DNA from: Anaerosalibacter bizertensis
GTDB lineage: Bacteria > Bacillota > Clostridia > Tissierellales > Sporanaerobacteraceae
NCBI RefSeq assembly: GCF_009696605.1
Contig: NZ_VULR01000006.1
Coordinates: 1-64,000 of the forward strand
DNA length: 64,000 nucleotides
Reading direction: 5' to 3'
The translations under genes were made by a program, and so were the position numbers. Shown one piece after another: positions 62,261-64,000 of this stretch. The notes below the pieces were generated by a model. It was not told where the DNA came from. It worked only from the letters and a program-made list of their open reading frames with translations, and did no database searches. Each line of letters begins with the position of its first letter. The stretch's first letter is position 1.

Positions 62261-63010
62261 ATGAAAAATTTAATTAAAACTGAATTTATAAAATTAAAAA
62301 AAGCAAATGTATGGACTTCAGTAGCCGTTATACCAATGATCTCTATTTTATTTGGCAGCGGAAATTATTATATGAATAGAGAAATATTGCAAAATCAGTG
62401 GTATTCTTTATGGACCCAAGTAAGCTTATTTTATGGTTTCTTTTTTTATGCTATTATCCTTGCAATTACAGCTTCTTATAGTTGGAGAATGGAACATAAG
62501 GATAATAATTGGAATAGAATTTTAGCTTTACCCTATACCTATTCACAGCTTATTATTTCAAAGTTCATATCTATATCTATAGTTTCACTATTTATCCAAT
62601 CAATATTTGTAGTGTTTTATTATATAACTGGAAAGTTTATATTCCAATTTCAAACGGGATTCCCTTATGAAGTTTTCCTTTGGGCAGGGATTAGCTGGAT
62701 TATATCTATTGCTATTTGTACTATGCAATCCTTTATATCTATGAAGATAAAATATTTTTCCATTCCTGTAGGTATTGCTTTATTCCTATGTTTTGTTGGG
62801 ATTGGATTTTATATTTTCAATGAAATAGGATTAGGAGAAAATCTAGCATATTTTTCCCCAAACTCATTATTAATTGTTGGAATGTCTTCCAATAAATCAG
62901 AGATACTTAAAGCATCAGAATATATAAAGATGATAGTATCAACAATATTGTTCACCATATTTTTTACCTTATTATCAATTAGAAGTATAAAAAAGATGAG
63001 AAAATGCTAG
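62261..63010 (+). CDS. ABC transporter permease, lantibiotic immunity type (second)
   Basis: A 249-residue permease with six membrane spans, MutG/EpiG-like. Landmarks: LIKTEFIKLKKANVWTSVAV at the start, WRMEHKDNNWNRILALPY, and FSPNSLLIVGMSSN near the end. Ten bases after the first permease, behind AGGAGGTATCAG. Two permeases plus one ATPase next to a two-component system matches the lantibiotic resistance set (CprABC-type in clostridia). Confidence 0.85.
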   Translation: MKNLIKTEFIKLKKANVWTSVAVIPMISILFGSGNYYMNREILQNQWYSLWTQVSLFYGFFFYAIILAITASYSWRMEHKDNNWNRILALPYTYSQLIISKFISISIVSLFIQSIFVVFYYITGKFIFQFQTGFPYEVFLWAGISWIISIAICTMQSFISMKIKYFSIPVGIALFLCFVGIGFYIFNEIGLGENLAYFSPNSLLIVGMSSNKSEILKASEYIKMIVSTILFTIFFTLLSIRSIKKMRKC

Positions 63011-63138
63011 AGAGATTATAGTTGATTTTTTAGGAAATCCATGTAGGAACGCGAATATATAAAATAACCATATGCTATATATTAATAATATAGTATTAAT
63101 ATCTCATTTAAAAAAGTGTATTATATCTTGTTCAAACA

Positions 63139-63199
63139 ATAGTAAGATCTTTCCATATTTTCTATATAAGAAGTAGATAGTAAAATAGAGGAGGTATAG
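63139..63199 (+). repeat. Right copy of the diverged 60-bp direct repeat
   Basis: Starts ATAGTAAGATC and holds TATAAGAAGTAGATAG, like 58019-58079. It leads into the ribosome site GAGGAGG of the GH25 gene. Confidence 0.7.
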
Positions 63200-63202
63200 A
63201 TA

Positions 63203-64000
63203 TTGGGTCATATAATTGACATTTCACATTATCAAAATCCAGAAAAAATTGATTACGCTACTTTAGCAGAGCAGTTAGATTTTGCAATAATAAGGACACA
63301 GTATGGAAGCAAAACCATTGATAAACATTATAAAACACATCACAGAGAATTAAGAAAAAGAGGAATACCTACTGCCGCCTATGCCTGGGTTAGAGGGATA
63401 GATATGGATGACATGAGGGTTGAAGCAACAGATTTCTATAATAGAACAAAAGATATCAATCCCACATTCTGGTTTTTAGATGTAGAAGAGAGAAGCATGG
63501 ACAATATGAGAATTGGGGTATCAGCATATGTAAATGAACTGAGAAGATTAGGAGCAGAAAAAATAGGAATATATGTAGCACATCATCGATATAAAGACTT
63601 TAATCTAAATCTAGAGGAAGTAGAAGCAGTATGGCTACCTCACTATGGTAGGAATATAGGCAAAGTAGATAGTACACCAGATTTTCCTTGTGATCTCCAT
63701 CAATATACATCAAAAGGACGACTAGATGGATATGATGGAAACTTGGATTTAAATAGATTGGTGGGAAATAGAAGACTTGAATTTTTTACAGGTAAAACTA
63801 TAAATAAGGATACAAACAAGGTCTGGAGAAATTATATTAATGGTGAAATAGTAAAAGAATTGCAGCATGAGCTAAATAAGCAATTTAATAGAGGGCTTAA
63901 AGTAGACGGTTGGTTTGGACAAAAGACCATAGATGCACTTGTAAATGTAAGAAGAAATGCAAGAGGTAACCTAACAAAGATTATACAGAAAAGATTAAGA
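63203..64000 (+). CDS. GH25 lysozyme with PG-binding domain (partial, runs off window)
   Basis: At least 266 residues, open at the window end. Residues 1-195 form a GH25 muramidase: IIDISHYQNPEKIDYATL (catalytic-site Asp), FWFLDVEERSMDN (catalytic Glu region) and CDLHQYTSKGRLDGYDGN. A peptidoglycan-binding domain follows (ELNKQFNRGLKVDGWFGQKT). The start is TTG 63203, seven bases after GAGGAGG. No signal peptide, as in phage endolysins, so it is likely from a decayed prophage or used in a mother-cell role. Confidence 0.88.
   Translation, partial: MGHIIDISHYQNPEKIDYATLAEQLDFAIIRTQYGSKTIDKHYKTHHRELRKRGIPTAAYAWVRGIDMDDMRVEATDFYNRTKDINPTFWFLDVEERSMDNMRIGVSAYVNELRRLGAEKIGIYVAHHRYKDFNLNLEEVEAVWLPHYGRNIGKVDSTPDFPCDLHQYTSKGRLDGYDGNLDLNRLVGNRRLEFFTGKTINKDTNKVWRNYINGEIVKELQHELNKQFNRGLKVDGWFGQKTIDALVNVRRNARGNLTKIIQKRLR

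Overview
The window reads as a low-GC, Gram-positive, spore-forming anaerobe of the class Clostridia. The evidence is AT-rich codon use, strong AGGAGG-type ribosome sites, a Re-citrate synthase, a CotF-like spore coat protein and clostridial-type regulators. A member of Tissierellales or a close relative is plausible, but nothing here fixes the genus.

Positions 1 to about 28,990 are the right-hand part of a temperate siphophage genome, all on the + strand. In order there are early genes (a DnaD-type replication protein, DUF1064 and HNH nucleases, a MazG-like fusion, zinc-ribbon micro-proteins) and a sigma-like late regulator. A self-contained cargo cassette follows (HicA/HicB toxin-antitoxin plus a lipoprotein). 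Next come the HNH/cos/terminase region, HK97-type head genes, a second lipoprotein inserted among the joining genes, and the tail genes. The tail chaperone shows a textbook -1 frameshift. The tail-lysin-like protein carries long collagen-like repeats. Lysis genes follow (XhlA, holin, amidase), then a Dam-type methylase whose promoter spacer holds a LexA box, and a small unknown gene. The prophage ends at a short piece matching the 3' end of RNase P RNA (rnpB) with its terminator, so the phage appears to have integrated into rnpB. The integrase end lies outside the window on the left.

Positions 29,200 to 58,000 are host chromosome. There is an iron-sulfur flavoprotein with HypA, a THF riboswitch controlling a FolT-type folate transporter, and a thioester/CnaB LPXTG surface protein. 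A ridA-nadA-nadC operon sits behind a promoter that overlaps a perfect NiaR-like palindrome. A GntR/DUF1648 pair has a clear inverted-repeat operator. The glycerol operon glpP-glpF-glpK sits behind a terminator-containing leader. Another cluster encodes Re-citrate synthase, aconitase, isocitrate dehydrogenase and pyruvate carboxylase: together these take pyruvate to oxaloacetate, citrate, isocitrate and 2-oxoglutarate, the biosynthetic arm of an incomplete TCA cycle feeding glutamate. FtsH, a rhomboid protease, two frame-disrupted small genes, a coat protein and an ATP-grasp enzyme follow.

From 58,000 to 64,000 a divergent two-component system and lantibiotic-immunity-type ABC transporter lie between two diverged 60-bp direct repeats. 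These repeats sit next to a truncated phage replication gene on one side and a GH25 lysozyme (cut by the window end) on the other. Four TAAGG repeats at an exact 11-bp period mark the likely response-regulator operator.
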